64,000 nt of DNA from an uncultured Hyphomonadaceae bacterium (GTDB lineage Bacteria > Pseudomonadota > Alphaproteobacteria > Caulobacterales > Hyphomonadaceae). The notes under the pieces are model-generated. The model saw only the letters and a program-made list of their open reading frames with translations, was not told the origin of the DNA and ran no database searches. Both the position numbers and the translations under genes were made by a program. The stretch spans positions 356,231-420,230 of the forward strand of contig CAJXOF010000002.1 of NCBI GenBank assembly GCA_913057945.1, written 5' to 3'. Below are positions 9,101-18,900 of the stretch, in pieces (position 1 is the first letter of the stretch; each line of letters begins with the position of its first letter).

Positions 9101-11090
9101 CAACGGCGAACTGCGCCTGATGGCGGTGGCCTGGTCACGGTCAGGACTTGGCTCAGCGGAATCCAGCATGATCGTGCGCGAGAAAGCGCCGTCTGACCTC
9201 ATCATGCCACGCTTCCTGGCGCCGGGCGACGAGGCCCAGCTGACGGCCAGCATCGACAATGTCGAATTGGGGCCTGGCGAGTTCACGGCCGAAATCTCGG
9301 CCGACGGTCCGGTGGATGTCGCAGATGGCAAGCTGACGCGGTCGCTCGCGACAGGGGCCCGTGCAGATGTGCCCGTTCGCATAGACGCCGAGTCCGAAGG
9401 CATCGCAACGGTCAATCTGGCCGTCAGCGGACCCGGCAATTTCGAGACGGACCGGACCTACCAGATCCAGACCCGTTCGCCTTACCTGCCGGTGACCAAG
9501 ATCAGCCGGCAGTTGATGGAGCCGGGCGATACCTATTCGGTCAGCGCAGATTTGCTGGACGGGCTCGTGCCGGGCTCTGCCACGATCAGTGTCGGCTATT
9601 CGACCCTGCCAATGGATCCTGCGACGCTTTACGCCTCGCTCGACCGCTATCCGTATGGATGCACCGAACAGACGACCAGCCGGGCCTTGCCCTTGCTCTA
9701 TTCCGAGCAGCTGATCGCCATGGGCGCTCCGGAGCGCCGCGACGATCCGAAGACGCGTATCCAGACGTCGGTGAACACGCTGTTGAACCGTCAGGGCTCT
9801 GATGGGGCCTTCGGCCTGTGGCGGGAAGGGGACGGCTATGCTTCCCCGTGGCTCGGCGCTTATGTCACGGACTTTGTCTATCGCGCGAAGCAGGCCGGCT
9901 ATGCCGTGCCGGAGGAGTCGCTGGAGCGGGCCTATGGGGCCTTGCGGGCGATCTCGACCGGGGATGCCTGGCGCGTATACGGGTATGACACCGACGTTTA
10001 TGAGAGCCGTTATTCGAACGATACGGCAGAGAAGCTGATGCAGCGCTCGTCGGCCTATGCGCTCTATGTGCTGGCCAAGGCGGGCAAGGCGGATATTTCC
10101 CGCCTGCGTTACCTGCATGACCGCGAGCTGCAATCGATCGAGAGCCCGCTGGCGCGTGCCCACATTGGGGCTGGCCTCGCCATGCTGGGGGACCGGGCCC
10201 GGGCGGCCTCCGCCTTCAAGGCGGCCGAAGAGGCGCTCGGCTACAACAATACCGGTGACTATTACCAGACGCCGCTGCGCGACGAGACCGCCATCCTGGC
10301 GCTTGCCTCCGAAGCGGACATGCTGGACATGGTCGAACGTCTCGCCGCCAAATTGGGCGAGGATGCGCCGGACCCCAGCGGCCTGACCACCCAGGAGAAA
10401 GCTTTCGCGCTGCTCGCCGTCGACTCCCTCAACAAGGGTGCAGACGGCTTCCGGCTGAAGGTCGAAGGGCTTGGCCGCGGCAACAATAATGATCGCCAAT
10501 ACACCGTGACCGAAGGGCAGGCAGAAGAGGGCGTGACCTTCACCCTGGAGGGGCAGGCACCAATGTTCCGTACTGTGATGGTCAGCGGATCACCAGAGAA
10601 GGCGCCGCCTGCTGCGACCTCCAAGATGGGCGTCGACAAGGCGTTCTACACGCTGACCGGGGGGCGGGTGAATCTCTCCCGCATCAGCCAGGGCGACCAG
10701 CTGGTCGTGCGCTTGACGGTCTCGCCGCATGAGCGCCGCCTGAACCCCGTCATCGTGGCAGACTTGCTGCCAGCCGGGTTCGAGATCGAATCCGTGCTGC
10801 GCCCCGCTGATGGAAAGCGGGAATATGGCGGCTCCGGTGGGTTCGCCTATCTTGGCCAGATTGCCAATGTGCAGACCGCCGAGGCCCGGGATGACCGTTT
10901 CGTCGCGGCCGTGGATGTCTACGCGCAGCCCGTCACGCTCGCTTATGTCGTACGGGCCGTAACGCCGGGCGATTTCGCGATGCCGGGCGTGGTGGCCGAA
11001 GACATGTATCGTCCCGAAGTGTTCGCACGATCAAAGCCCGGCCGGGTGACGATCAGCGCGGCGCCAGGAACGATGGGAGGCGGTCAGTAG
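6117..11090 (+). CDS. bacterial alpha-2-macroglobulin lipoprotein (YfhM-like)
   Basis: 1657 residues, close to E. coli YfhM. The start ATG 6117 follows AAGGAG by 7 nt and gives a lipoprotein signal ending LAAC-GG, so the protein should be lipid-anchored in the periplasm. The thioester motif GCTEQ (Cys1182) sits in the expected place before a helical thioester domain, so it can covalently trap proteases. The N-terminal two thirds are repeated beta-sandwich (macroglobulin-like) domains with the RGIYRPGE motif. pbpC follows after 3 nt, the usual pairing, suggesting joint envelope defence and repair. Confidence 0.95.
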   Translation: MSHFVSGRRGIGRTLVVAMMIAALAACGGDKESRQSDTASDEGTIVTRSPADNVAARQRERRRQAAQNEAEQEFSYFRYRIDTATEQPLACFVFSAPLDPEADYSPYLEFRPAFRPALSVEGRELCVGGLTFGSERSATLLSGLPAADGRTLKNEEVVPIDFADRPPYVGFKGAGVILPREDADGLPIETVNVDEVEVTVSRINDRALAFKSISEGQTNAQGRYAYTWGEDNPEDVQEVLFKGRMDVAKEQNAPVVSVFPLQDVVGPLEPGAYYVTVKDAADLSSAEQPPASSSRWIMMTDLAITAYEGGNGLDVTLRSLQDGRPVPDTTVQLVARNNDILAEGRTNEVGRVAFDAPITNGQGNMEPKLILAYSAKGELAALDLTRAPVDLSEYAVGGRRTAGDIDAFMYTERGIYRPGETVQLTALLRDHTGKAIEDRAGNLVIYRPNGLVAERIRFNDPEASAVVEAYDLTKGASRGQWRATVEIDGVSGASGSVSFSVEDFVPQRIAVDLGTDKDTPVLLGETRSVEVASRFLYGAPGAGLTVKSEARIEAAPNPFPEFKGFTFGKHDESFRERILEMDDTTTDGAGVATVKLAPGNAGSNAGRPLRLNAVISVLEPGGRAVTESVRIPYRPERLYVGLKPGFEYSVEEGQDAAYEVVAMNEKGQAIAQRLTWKLLAIDYHYDWYRDGDQWRWRRSRTVTKVNEGIVTTPEGGSTEIRVSGLDWGSHELVVEGTDANAAAVSSDDFYVGWGGGVSEDGAEAPDRVRIIGPEKAPSAGQSADITIVPPYQGQAQVVVATDRILSVQNFSVSAQGTNVTLPVTDEWGEGAYVMVSVYTERDPILRAKPRRAVGVSHIPVDMGARTFDLTLNAPDIARPVGEQVIEVEFENGPREPVFLTLAAVDEGILSLTKFKSPDPVSYYYGKKALGVEMYDDYGRLLDPNMGMPAEVRSGGDQLGGEGLSVVPVKSVALFSGLVDVGRSGKAKIRLELPEFNGELRLMAVAWSRSGLGSAESSMIVREKAPSDLIMPRFLAPGDEAQLTASIDNVELGPGEFTAEISADGPVDVADGKLTRSLATGARADVPVRIDAESEGIATVNLAVSGPGNFETDRTYQIQTRSPYLPVTKISRQLMEPGDTYSVSADLLDGLVPGSATISVGYSTLPMDPATLYASLDRYPYGCTEQTTSRALPLLYSEQLIAMGAPERRDDPKTRIQTSVNTLLNRQGSDGAFGLWREGDGYASPWLGAYVTDFVYRAKQAGYAVPEESLERAYGALRAISTGDAWRVYGYDTDVYESRYSNDTAEKLMQRSSAYALYVLAKAGKADISRLRYLHDRELQSIESPLARAHIGAGLAMLGDRARAASAFKAAEEALGYNNTGDYYQTPLRDETAILALASEADMLDMVERLAAKLGEDAPDPSGLTTQEKAFALLAVDSLNKGADGFRLKVEGLGRGNNNDRQYTVTEGQAEEGVTFTLEGQAPMFRTVMVSGSPEKAPPAATSKMGVDKAFYTLTGGRVNLSRISQGDQLVVRLTVSPHERRLNPVIVADLLPAGFEIESVLRPADGKREYGGSGGFAYLGQIANVQTAEARDDRFVAAVDVYAQPVTLAYVVRAVTPGDFAMPGVVAEDMYRPEVFARSKPGRVTISAAPGTMGGGQ

Positions 11091-11093
11091 ATC

Positions 11094-13151
11094 ATGCTGA
11101 CGCCTCGGCGTATCGTTATCGGGATAACCGCCCTGTTCGTGGCGGTTATCCTTGCGGACTGGACATTGCCGCCGCCGATTGACCGGGCGGGAGACATCTC
11201 TGCGCTGGTGACGGACCGGGAGGGCAGGCCCTTGCGGGCTTTCCCGACACAGGATGGACGGTGGCGGTTCCGGGGTGACCTCGACAAGATCGATCCCGAA
11301 TTCATCGAGGCGCTGGTCCGGGTCGAGGACAAGCGCTTCTATATGCATCGCGGAACCGACTGGGCGGGCCTTGGCCGCGCCGTGATCGACTCTGTGAAGG
11401 CCGGGCGGGTCGTCTCAGGGGGATCGACCCTCACGATGCAAACGGCGCGCATGCTGGAGCCGAGGGACCGGAATGTCGGGTCGAAGCTGATCGAGATCGC
11501 CCGCGCCTGGCAGATCGAGCGGCGCCTGTCGAAGGACGAGATCCTCGAACTCTACCTGACCCTCACGCCGTATGGCGGGAACCTTGAAGGCGTGCGGTCG
11601 GCGAGCTGGAGCTATTTCGGGCATGAGGCCGACCGCTTGTCTGATGACGAGATCGCGCTGCTGATCGCGCTGCCGCAATCACCCGAAGTGCGCCGCCCGG
11701 ACCGGCGGCCCGAACAGGCCCAGAAAGCGCGCGACTGGGTGGCGACCAAGCTCGGCTGGTATGGCGTGTTCAGCGAGGCCGACGTGGAGGAGGTGGCGAC
11801 CTCTCCGGTCCCGACGCGGCGGCGTGACTTCCCGATGCGCGCCTGGCACGGCACGGAGAAGACGTTGGCGAGTGGTCCGCGCGAAGATGTGCGCTCCACG
11901 CTTGATGCAGGCCTCCAGGCTGAACTTGAAGCCATCGCCCTGCGCAAGGCAGAGGCCGAAGGGCCGGACGTGCAGGTGTCGGCCCTCGTCGTTCATATTC
12001 CGACCCGCGGCGTACGTGCGCTGGTCGGGTCCGCCTCGCGCGACCGGGCAGGGGGCTGGCTGGACCTGACCGCGCAGGCGCGGTCGCCGGGCTCCACCCT
12101 GAAACCTTTCATCTACGCCATGGCCTTCGATGATGGGCAGGCCGCGCCGGACACGCGCATTTCCGATTTGCCCAAACGCTTTGCCTCCTACCAGCCGGAA
12201 AATTTCGACCGGATGTTTCGCGGCGATGTGCGCGTGTCGGACGCCTTGCAGCATTCGCTCAACGTGCCCGCCGTCCTGATGCTGGACCGGGTCGGCCCGG
12301 AACGGTTCGCGGCGCAGCTGGCGCTGGCGGGCGCGCGGCCCCGGATCGGCGGCGGGGCAAACCATGATGCGGGGCTCGCTCTGGCGCTGGGCGGCGCGGG
12401 CCTGACTGCGCGGGAGCTGGCCGTGCTTTATGCCGCGCTCGGCGATGGTGGCGTGGCCAAACCGCTCGTCTGGCGCGCCGAGGAAGAGGCTGCGAGTTAT
12501 GAGCGGATGGGCCGTCGACTGGTCAGCGCTGAAAGCGCGTCCGATATCATCCGTATCCTGCAAAATGCCCCGATGCCGGAAGGGCGCATGCCGGGCCGCT
12601 TGACCGCCGACGCGCCGCAGGTCGCGTTCAAGACGGGCACCTCCTATGGCTTTCGTGACAGCTGGGCGGCGGCGGTGTCCGGCGAGCACGCCATCATCGT
12701 CTGGGTCGGCCGCGCCGATGGCGCGCCGCGCCCCGGCAAGACCGGACGGGTGACTGCGCTGCCCTTGCTGTTCGAGGTTGCCGACCGCACAGCCCATCAT
12801 TTGCGCGATGAAGGCGAAGCCCGCACGCGTCTGACCACACAGCGCAAAATCGAAACACGCGGTGCCCTGCATGACTTTTCGCCCGCAGCACCGCCGGAAA
12901 TCATCTTTCCGCCCGCCAATGCAGAGCTATGGGCCGGAAGCGTTGATGGCGCGTCCGCGCGGGCCTTCGTGCTTGCTGGACGCGGGGAGGGACACCTCTC
13001 CTGGTACATCGACGGACGTCCGAGCGAAACCGATGATGCGGGCGCGCCGACCTGGTTGCCGACCTTGCCGGGCTTCTACACGATCACCGCCGTGGACGAG
13101 AGCGGCCGGGCGAGCCGGGTCAGGGTCCGTGTGCTGACGGGGCCATCCTGA
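11094..13151 (+). CDS. pbpC: penicillin-binding protein 1C (bifunctional peptidoglycan synthase)
   Basis: 685 residues. An N-terminal membrane anchor (about 7-22) is followed by a GT51 glycosyltransferase domain with the catalytic EDKRFYMHRG (Glu78) and the GGSTLTMQ motif. A transpeptidase domain follows with SxxK (Ser334-Lys337), SxN (Ser388-Asn390) and KTGT (513-516). A C-terminal BiPBP_C-like beta domain covers roughly residues 590-685. It polymerises and cross-links peptidoglycan on the periplasmic side of the inner membrane. It lies 3 nt after the alpha-2-macroglobulin gene, so the two are surely one transcription unit. Confidence 0.95.
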   Translation: MLTPRRIVIGITALFVAVILADWTLPPPIDRAGDISALVTDREGRPLRAFPTQDGRWRFRGDLDKIDPEFIEALVRVEDKRFYMHRGTDWAGLGRAVIDSVKAGRVVSGGSTLTMQTARMLEPRDRNVGSKLIEIARAWQIERRLSKDEILELYLTLTPYGGNLEGVRSASWSYFGHEADRLSDDEIALLIALPQSPEVRRPDRRPEQAQKARDWVATKLGWYGVFSEADVEEVATSPVPTRRRDFPMRAWHGTEKTLASGPREDVRSTLDAGLQAELEAIALRKAEAEGPDVQVSALVVHIPTRGVRALVGSASRDRAGGWLDLTAQARSPGSTLKPFIYAMAFDDGQAAPDTRISDLPKRFASYQPENFDRMFRGDVRVSDALQHSLNVPAVLMLDRVGPERFAAQLALAGARPRIGGGANHDAGLALALGGAGLTARELAVLYAALGDGGVAKPLVWRAEEEAASYERMGRRLVSAESASDIIRILQNAPMPEGRMPGRLTADAPQVAFKTGTSYGFRDSWAAAVSGEHAIIVWVGRADGAPRPGKTGRVTALPLLFEVADRTAHHLRDEGEARTRLTTQRKIETRGALHDFSPAAPPEIIFPPANAELWAGSVDGASARAFVLAGRGEGHLSWYIDGRPSETDDAGAPTWLPTLPGFYTITAVDESGRASRVRVRVLTGPS

Positions 13152-13313
13152 CGGGCCGGACTGCCCCATTGCTGACGCAGTTTGGCAATACGCCGGCAAC
13201 ACATTTCTGTCAACACTGCCTTTACGGCCTTCACGGCGGAGGGGAGACCGCCATATGAGGGACACAGCGCGGCGTGTGTTTGCCGCGTCAGGTTTTGAGT
13301 ATCGGGAACTGTC

Positions 13314-13964
13314 ATGCGTACACCATCCGCCCCCACGTTAACCATCGCTGCTGGCCTGGCTGCCATGGCGCTTGCTTTCTTTTCAAGTGCCGGTGCCCAG
13401 AACCAGCCAGCCCCCGAAACCGCCCCGAAGCGCCTGTCTTCAGCCGTGTTCGCGGGTGGCTGTTTCTGGTGTGTGGAATCCGATTTCGACAAGGTCGAGG
13501 GCGTGGTCGATACGGTGTCCGGCTATACGGGCGGCGAACTGGCCAATCCGACCTACAAGCAGGTGTCGCATGAGCATACTGGTCATTATGAGGCCGTGAA
13601 GGTGACTTATGACCCGGACCTGGTCAGCTATGACAAGCTGGTAGACTATTTCTTCCGGCATGTGGACCCGACGGATCCTTATGGCCAGTTCTGCGACAAG
13701 GGCGACAGCTACCGCACCGCCATCTTCGTCGGCAATGAGGACGAACGCGCCGTAGCAGAGGCCGAGATCGCAGAGATCGAGGAGTCGGGCGTTCTGAAGG
13801 ATCCCGTGGTCACGCGCGTGGTTCAAGCGAGCACGTTCTGGCCTGCCGAGGACTATCACCAGAACTATTACAAGAAAAATCCGCTGAAATATCGCTACTA
13901 CCGGACCTCATGTGGCCGGGACAAGCGGGTTCAGACTCTTTGGGGCGACGCCGCCGATCATTGA
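13314..13964 (+). CDS. msrA: exported peptide-methionine (S)-S-oxide reductase
   Basis: 216 residues with an N-terminal signal sequence (about residues 1-28, cleavage after SAGA) before a full MsrA domain. The catalytic motif GCFWC has Cys50 and Cys53, followed by the conserved GYTGG, PTYKQVSHEHTGHYEAVKV and AEDYHQNYY. It repairs oxidised methionine in proteins, here most likely in the periplasm because of the signal peptide. The last 7 nt overlap the convergent GT39 gene. Confidence 0.95.
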   Translation: MRTPSAPTLTIAAGLAAMALAFFSSAGAQNQPAPETAPKRLSSAVFAGGCFWCVESDFDKVEGVVDTVSGYTGGELANPTYKQVSHEHTGHYEAVKVTYDPDLVSYDKLVDYFFRHVDPTDPYGQFCDKGDSYRTAIFVGNEDERAVAEAEIAEIEESGVLKDPVVTRVVQASTFWPAEDYHQNYYKKNPLKYRYYRTSCGRDKRVQTLWGDAADH

Positions 13965-15679
13965 GCTTCAGGGGCGGGGCAGGGCGCCGGCTTGAATTCG
14001 GTCTGCCCGTCAAAGCGCGTTTCCCATTCCGGTGTCCGGTCCTGACGCTGGTATCCCGAGCCGACATAGAGCTGGAACTCCCGCACGATCGGGCAGCCAT
14101 TGCTGCGCGTGCCGAGCGGGATAGAGATCGCGCCGACATGTTCGAAAGTCTGGAAATCGCTGCGCAGCCTTGGCCGCATGCCGGGATGGATCGAGGCGAC
14201 CAGCACGCGTTCGGCGAGTGCGCCTTCCAGCGGCTCTGCCTCTGAAAAGCTCTTCGGACCGGCATAGCGGCGCCACGAGATCATCGGCGTTACCCGGTCG
14301 CGGGCATAATAATCGAGCCCGTGCCAGGCCTCCCGTTCATCCACCAGGACGGATGTTGCGCCCAGTTCCTCGGCGCTCGTGAACAGCTGCTCGGCGGCGC
14401 TGTCCCAGCCGCGCGTGCGCTTCAGGGCGTTGTCGAAGCCGAGCGAGGTGGACAGGGAAGGGGGCACCAGTGCGATGGTCATCAGGGCGAGCATCAGGAC
14501 GGCATGCAGCGTCAGGCTGGTCCAGAGCAGGCCGGATGGCGAATGACGTACGAAATGCCCGAAGCCAAGGATGGCCGCCGCAACAATGGCACCGATCAGC
14601 AGGCGCGTCGTGAGGGACACATCCGGTGCCAGCAGGAAGGCAAGGAAACTGATCGCAGCGATGATGTACCACAAATTCCGGTTCGGCCGCGCGCGGGCAA
14701 GCCATGAGGCGACCAGAACGCTGGCCGCAGGGTAGGCAGTGGCCGCCCAGTTTGCATTGGCGCGCGACAGCACAGCCTGGGCCAGGATAATCAACAGGAC
14801 CGGCAGGATGAAGCAGAGCAGCCAGCGGTCGCGGCCCATGATTCCCTCGTCTTCGCTGCGTATCACGAAGATGCCGAAGATGAGCGCCAGGAAGCTGATC
14901 GGCCCAAACACGCCGAGCTGGTCGACAAGGAAGGTGAGGGCGTTTTCCGGATTGATCAGGTCGCCGCCGAGATTGGCATTGTCGACGGTATGACTGACCG
15001 TCTTGAAATCATTGGCCGCGTTCCAGGCGAGGTGTGGTGCGAAAATCGTGGCCGCGAGCGCCAGGGCTGCGAGGCCTTTCCATGTGAACAGGGCACGCCG
15101 ACTCTGCGCGTCGATCACCAGGACGAGCACACTGCCGATGGCGAAATAGAGCATGGCGTATTTCGACAGGAAGCCGAGACCGACTGCTGCGCCGAGGCCG
15201 AGCGCGCTTCCCCACCCGCCTAGTCCACTGCGCAATCGCCAGAGTGCCCAGAGCGCAGCGCACCAGAAGGGGATGAGCACGCCATCTGTAGAGATCACGA
15301 CAGAAGACAGGATCACGGCAGGCATGAGTGCATAGCCGAGGCTTGCGAACATGCCGACGCGGGGCCCGTACATGTCGCGGGCAAGGAAATAGATGAAGGT
15401 GGCCCCGACCGTGTGCAGGAAGGCGGCGGGGAGGCGGACGGCCCATTCTGCGTTGCCGAATACAGATGTGACGGCATGGATGACCCAGGCAATCATGGGC
15501 GGCTTGGAATAATAGCCCCATTCCAGCGTATCGCCCCAGCGCCAATATTGCGCTTCGTCAGCATAGAGATTTAAGGGCGAGAGTCCGGTAAAGACAACCC
15601 TCATCACAAGCAGTATCAGCAACGCTGAAAATGTGATGGCCTCCCAGCGGCCAGACGATTCGGACTCATCAACGATCAT
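13958..15679 (-). CDS. GT39/ArnT-like glycosyltransferase, polytopic membrane protein
   Basis: 573 residues. A first TM segment is followed by the family motif LYADEAQYWRWGDTLEWGYYSKPPMIAW, whose acidic DE pair is catalytic in PMT/ArnT enzymes. About ten further hydrophobic segments and a C-terminal soluble region follow. These enzymes transfer a sugar from a polyprenyl-phosphate donor to a lipid or protein on the outer face of the inner membrane; the acceptor is unknown. ATG 15679 was chosen because AAGGAA lies about 9 nt upstream, over an ATG at 15748. It converges with msrA (7-nt overlap). Confidence 0.85.
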   Translation of the reverse strand: MIVDESESSGRWEAITFSALLILLVMRVVFTGLSPLNLYADEAQYWRWGDTLEWGYYSKPPMIAWVIHAVTSVFGNAEWAVRLPAAFLHTVGATFIYFLARDMYGPRVGMFASLGYALMPAVILSSVVISTDGVLIPFWCAALWALWRLRSGLGGWGSALGLGAAVGLGFLSKYAMLYFAIGSVLVLVIDAQSRRALFTWKGLAALALAATIFAPHLAWNAANDFKTVSHTVDNANLGGDLINPENALTFLVDQLGVFGPISFLALIFGIFVIRSEDEGIMGRDRWLLCFILPVLLIILAQAVLSRANANWAATAYPAASVLVASWLARARPNRNLWYIIAAISFLAFLLAPDVSLTTRLLIGAIVAAAILGFGHFVRHSPSGLLWTSLTLHAVLMLALMTIALVPPSLSTSLGFDNALKRTRGWDSAAEQLFTSAEELGATSVLVDEREAWHGLDYYARDRVTPMISWRRYAGPKSFSEAEPLEGALAERVLVASIHPGMRPRLRSDFQTFEHVGAISIPLGTRSNGCPIVREFQLYVGSGYQRQDRTPEWETRFDGQTEFKPAPCPAPEAQ

Positions 15680-15736
15680 GAGGCGTGATTCCTTCTCATC
15701 TTGAGACTTATGCCGCTGCCCTGAAGCATAAAATAC

Positions 15737-15764
15737 CCCCAAGCGCACGCGAAGTGCGCAGGGG
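15737..15764. repeat. GC-rich hairpin between GT39 and TonB-receptor genes
   Basis: CCCC-AA-GCGCAC-GCGAA-GTGCGC-A-GGGG can form an interrupted stem. It has no adjacent T-run on either strand, so it is not a clear terminator. It lies in the 263-nt divergent gap between the GT39 gene and the receptor gene, which must hold both promoters; no clear promoter was assigned. Confidence 0.4.
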
Positions 15765-15942
15765 CGCCTTCAAACCGTGTCTTTTTTGCATCGCAGCAAA
15801 TCGATTGGCTGTGTTCGCAGCATTAACTGCTGAACCTTCAAGATCTTGTCACTAATCTGTCATTCGGAGTCGTTATCCGACCCGCAGTACCGGCGACCCG
15901 CAAGGGGCGGTTGCTGGCGCATCACCGACTAGGGGAATAGTC

Positions 15943-18900
15943 ATGAAAAATTGGACCACTTTCGGGCGTGGGGCAGCAGTGTCTGCCATTGCGCTGAGCA
16001 TTGCCGGCGTCGCGATGGCGCAGGTTACAACTTCTGCAATCCGCGGCGCAGTGACGGACGAGAACGGAGCGGCTGTTGCTGGCGCGACCGTTACGGTCCT
16101 GCACGAGCCAAGCGGCACGGTTTCCATGGCCACCACGAATGCGGCTGGACAGTTCTCTGCCCAGAACCTGCGCGTCGGCGGTCCTTACAGCCTGACGATT
16201 TCCGGCGCAGGCTTCATCTCGGCCCGCGCTGAAGATGTCTATGCCAACCTCGGCACCGATACAGACCTGGACCTGGTCATCACCCGCGATGACGATGCTG
16301 CTCGCATGGAAACGGTTGTCATCACCGGTTCGGCCATGCAGGTCGCTCAGGTCTCGACCGGCCCGTCTTCGGTCTACAATCTCGCCACGCTGGAAAACGC
16401 TCCGGCAATGAACCGCGACATCAAGGACATCGTTCGCCTTGACCCCCGCGTATATGTCGACGAAGCGTTCAATGACTCGATCAACTGTGCTGGCGCCAAC
16501 CCGCGCTACAACTCCCTGACGGTTGACGGCGCACGTCTCTCCGACAATTTCGGCCTGAACTCGAACGGTTACCCGACCGAGCGCATTCCGTTCTCCTTCG
16601 ACTCCATCGAGCAGGTCTCGGTTGAGCTTGCCCCGTTCGACGTTGAGTACGGCCAGTTCACGGCCTGTAACATCAACGCTGTTACGAAGTCCGGCGGCAA
16701 CGAAATCCACGGCGGCATTTTCTACGATTACACCAGTGACTCGCTGACTGGCGACGAAATCGACGGCGACTCCGTTGATCTCGGCGATTTCGACGAGAAG
16801 CGTTACGGCTTCAATGTCGGCGTGCCGCTTATCAAGGACAAGCTGTTCCTCTTCGGCTCCTACGAGAAGTTCGAAGGTGCCAACATCTTCGGCTTCACGC
16901 CTGATAGCGCCGGCGTTACACAGGCCGAATACGATCAGATCATCTCGATCGCTGAAGGCTATGGGTACGTGTCCGGTGGCCTGCCAACTTCCATGCCAGT
17001 CGAAGACGAAAAAATCTTCGTCAAGCTGGACTGGAACATCAACAACGATCACCGCGCAGCCTTCACGTACAATTACAATGACGGCTTCAACTTCAGCCCG
17101 TCTGACAGCGGGTCTTCCCGCCTGGCTGATGGCAACCACTACTATGAGCGTGGCGCTGAACTGCAGAACTATTCCGGTGCCCTGTATTCTGACTGGACCG
17201 ACACGTTCTCAACCGAATTCCGCGTCACCTATGTTGACCTCGACAATCGCCAGATCCCGGTTTCCGGTCTCGACAATTTCGGTGAAGTCCAGATCGACAC
17301 CGATGGCGGTTCCACGGTTTACCTCGGCGCTGATGACAGCCGTCACGCCAACAAACTGGCCTACACGACGCTGAACTACAAAGGTAAAGCTGACTGGACG
17401 CTGGGCGATCACATCGTCACCTTCGGTGCAGAGCGCGAAGAATTCGAAGTCTTCAACCTCTTCATCCAGGAAGTTCAGGGCGAGTGGGTTTTCGACTCGA
17501 TTGCAGATTTTGCCGCTGGCGACTTCTCCGACTTCCGTTACGAGAATGCTGCAGGTTCCAACGACCAGAATGATGGCGCCGCTGATTTCGGATATGAAAT
17601 CAACACGATCTACGTTCAGGACGACTGGCAGGTCTCTGAAAAGCTGAACCTCGTCGCGGGCCTTCGTTACGACTACTACACGTCGGATGATGCGCCGATG
17701 TACAATGCCGACTTCGACGCAGCCTATGGCTTCGGCAATGACGAAACCATGGATGGCCGCGACCTGCTGCAGCCACGCCTCGGCTTCACCTATGAAGTGA
17801 ATGACGACATCAGCCTCCACGGCGGTGTTGGCCTCTACTCCGGCGGTAACCCGAACGTCTGGATTTCGAACAACTACTCCAACAATGGCGTGACCCTGTT
17901 CGAAGACCGTATCCGCGGTGGCAATATCAACGACTACACGTACGCTGGCGGGGCTGGTACGCCGTTCATCGATGTGCCGGATTCGAGCATCGCAAATGTT
18001 GCGGCCGGTGTTGGTAGCGGCCCGGTCAACGCGATCGACCCCGACTTCGAACTCCCATCCGAGTGGAAGTATGCTTTCGGCGCAGTCATGAACTATGACT
18101 CCGGTAACCCGATGCTGGGTGACAACTGGACGCTGATGGCGGACATCCTGTACTCCAAGACCAATGAAGCAGCCCACTGGACGCCGATCAGCTGGGATCA
18201 GACGGGCATTGGCCCTGATGGTCGTCCGATCTACTCCGGCAACACGAACGACTTCGTGCTGACAAACGCTGCTGAGAAAGGCGACGCGCTCGTCCTCTCT
18301 GCGGGTGTTGCCAAAGACTACGACAACGGAATCGATTGGTCGCTGGCATACGCCTACACAGATGCTGACGATGCCAACCCGATGACGTCTTCGGTCGCGT
18401 TCTCGAACTTCTCGAACTACACGACCTATGACGCTGTCCAGCCGGCTCTCGGTACGAGCGATTACGAAGTTGCTCACCGCATCAACCTGACCTTCAACTG
18501 GGAAGAAGAGTTCATCACGGACTACTTCACCCGTCTGTCGGTCTTCGGTACGGCCAACCAGGGCGCGCCTTACAGCTACACCCTGGGTTCGAACACGGCC
18601 TTCTCGCCGCTGTTCAGCAACCGTCGCCAGCTGGCCTACATCCCAGAAGGCATCGCAGATGCTCGCATCTCGCCGCTTTCGGACCCAACGGCCGTTGCAG
18701 CGCTCAACGCGTTCATCGACAGCAGCGATAATCTCAGTGAGTATCGCGGCAGCATCGCACCGCGCAACATGGCGGCAGATGACTGGTGGACGAAGTTCGA
18801 CCTGAAGCTGACGCAGGAACTGCCAGGCTTCCGTGAGCAGGACCGCGCTGAAGCATTCATGACCATCGAGAACGTCGGCAACCTGTTGAACTCTGACTGG

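Noticed and set aside
9153..10499. 448-codon frame opposite the alpha-2-macroglobulin gene (also 6516-7826)
   Set aside because: Antisense shadow in GC-rich DNA, without signal peptide, SD or family motif.
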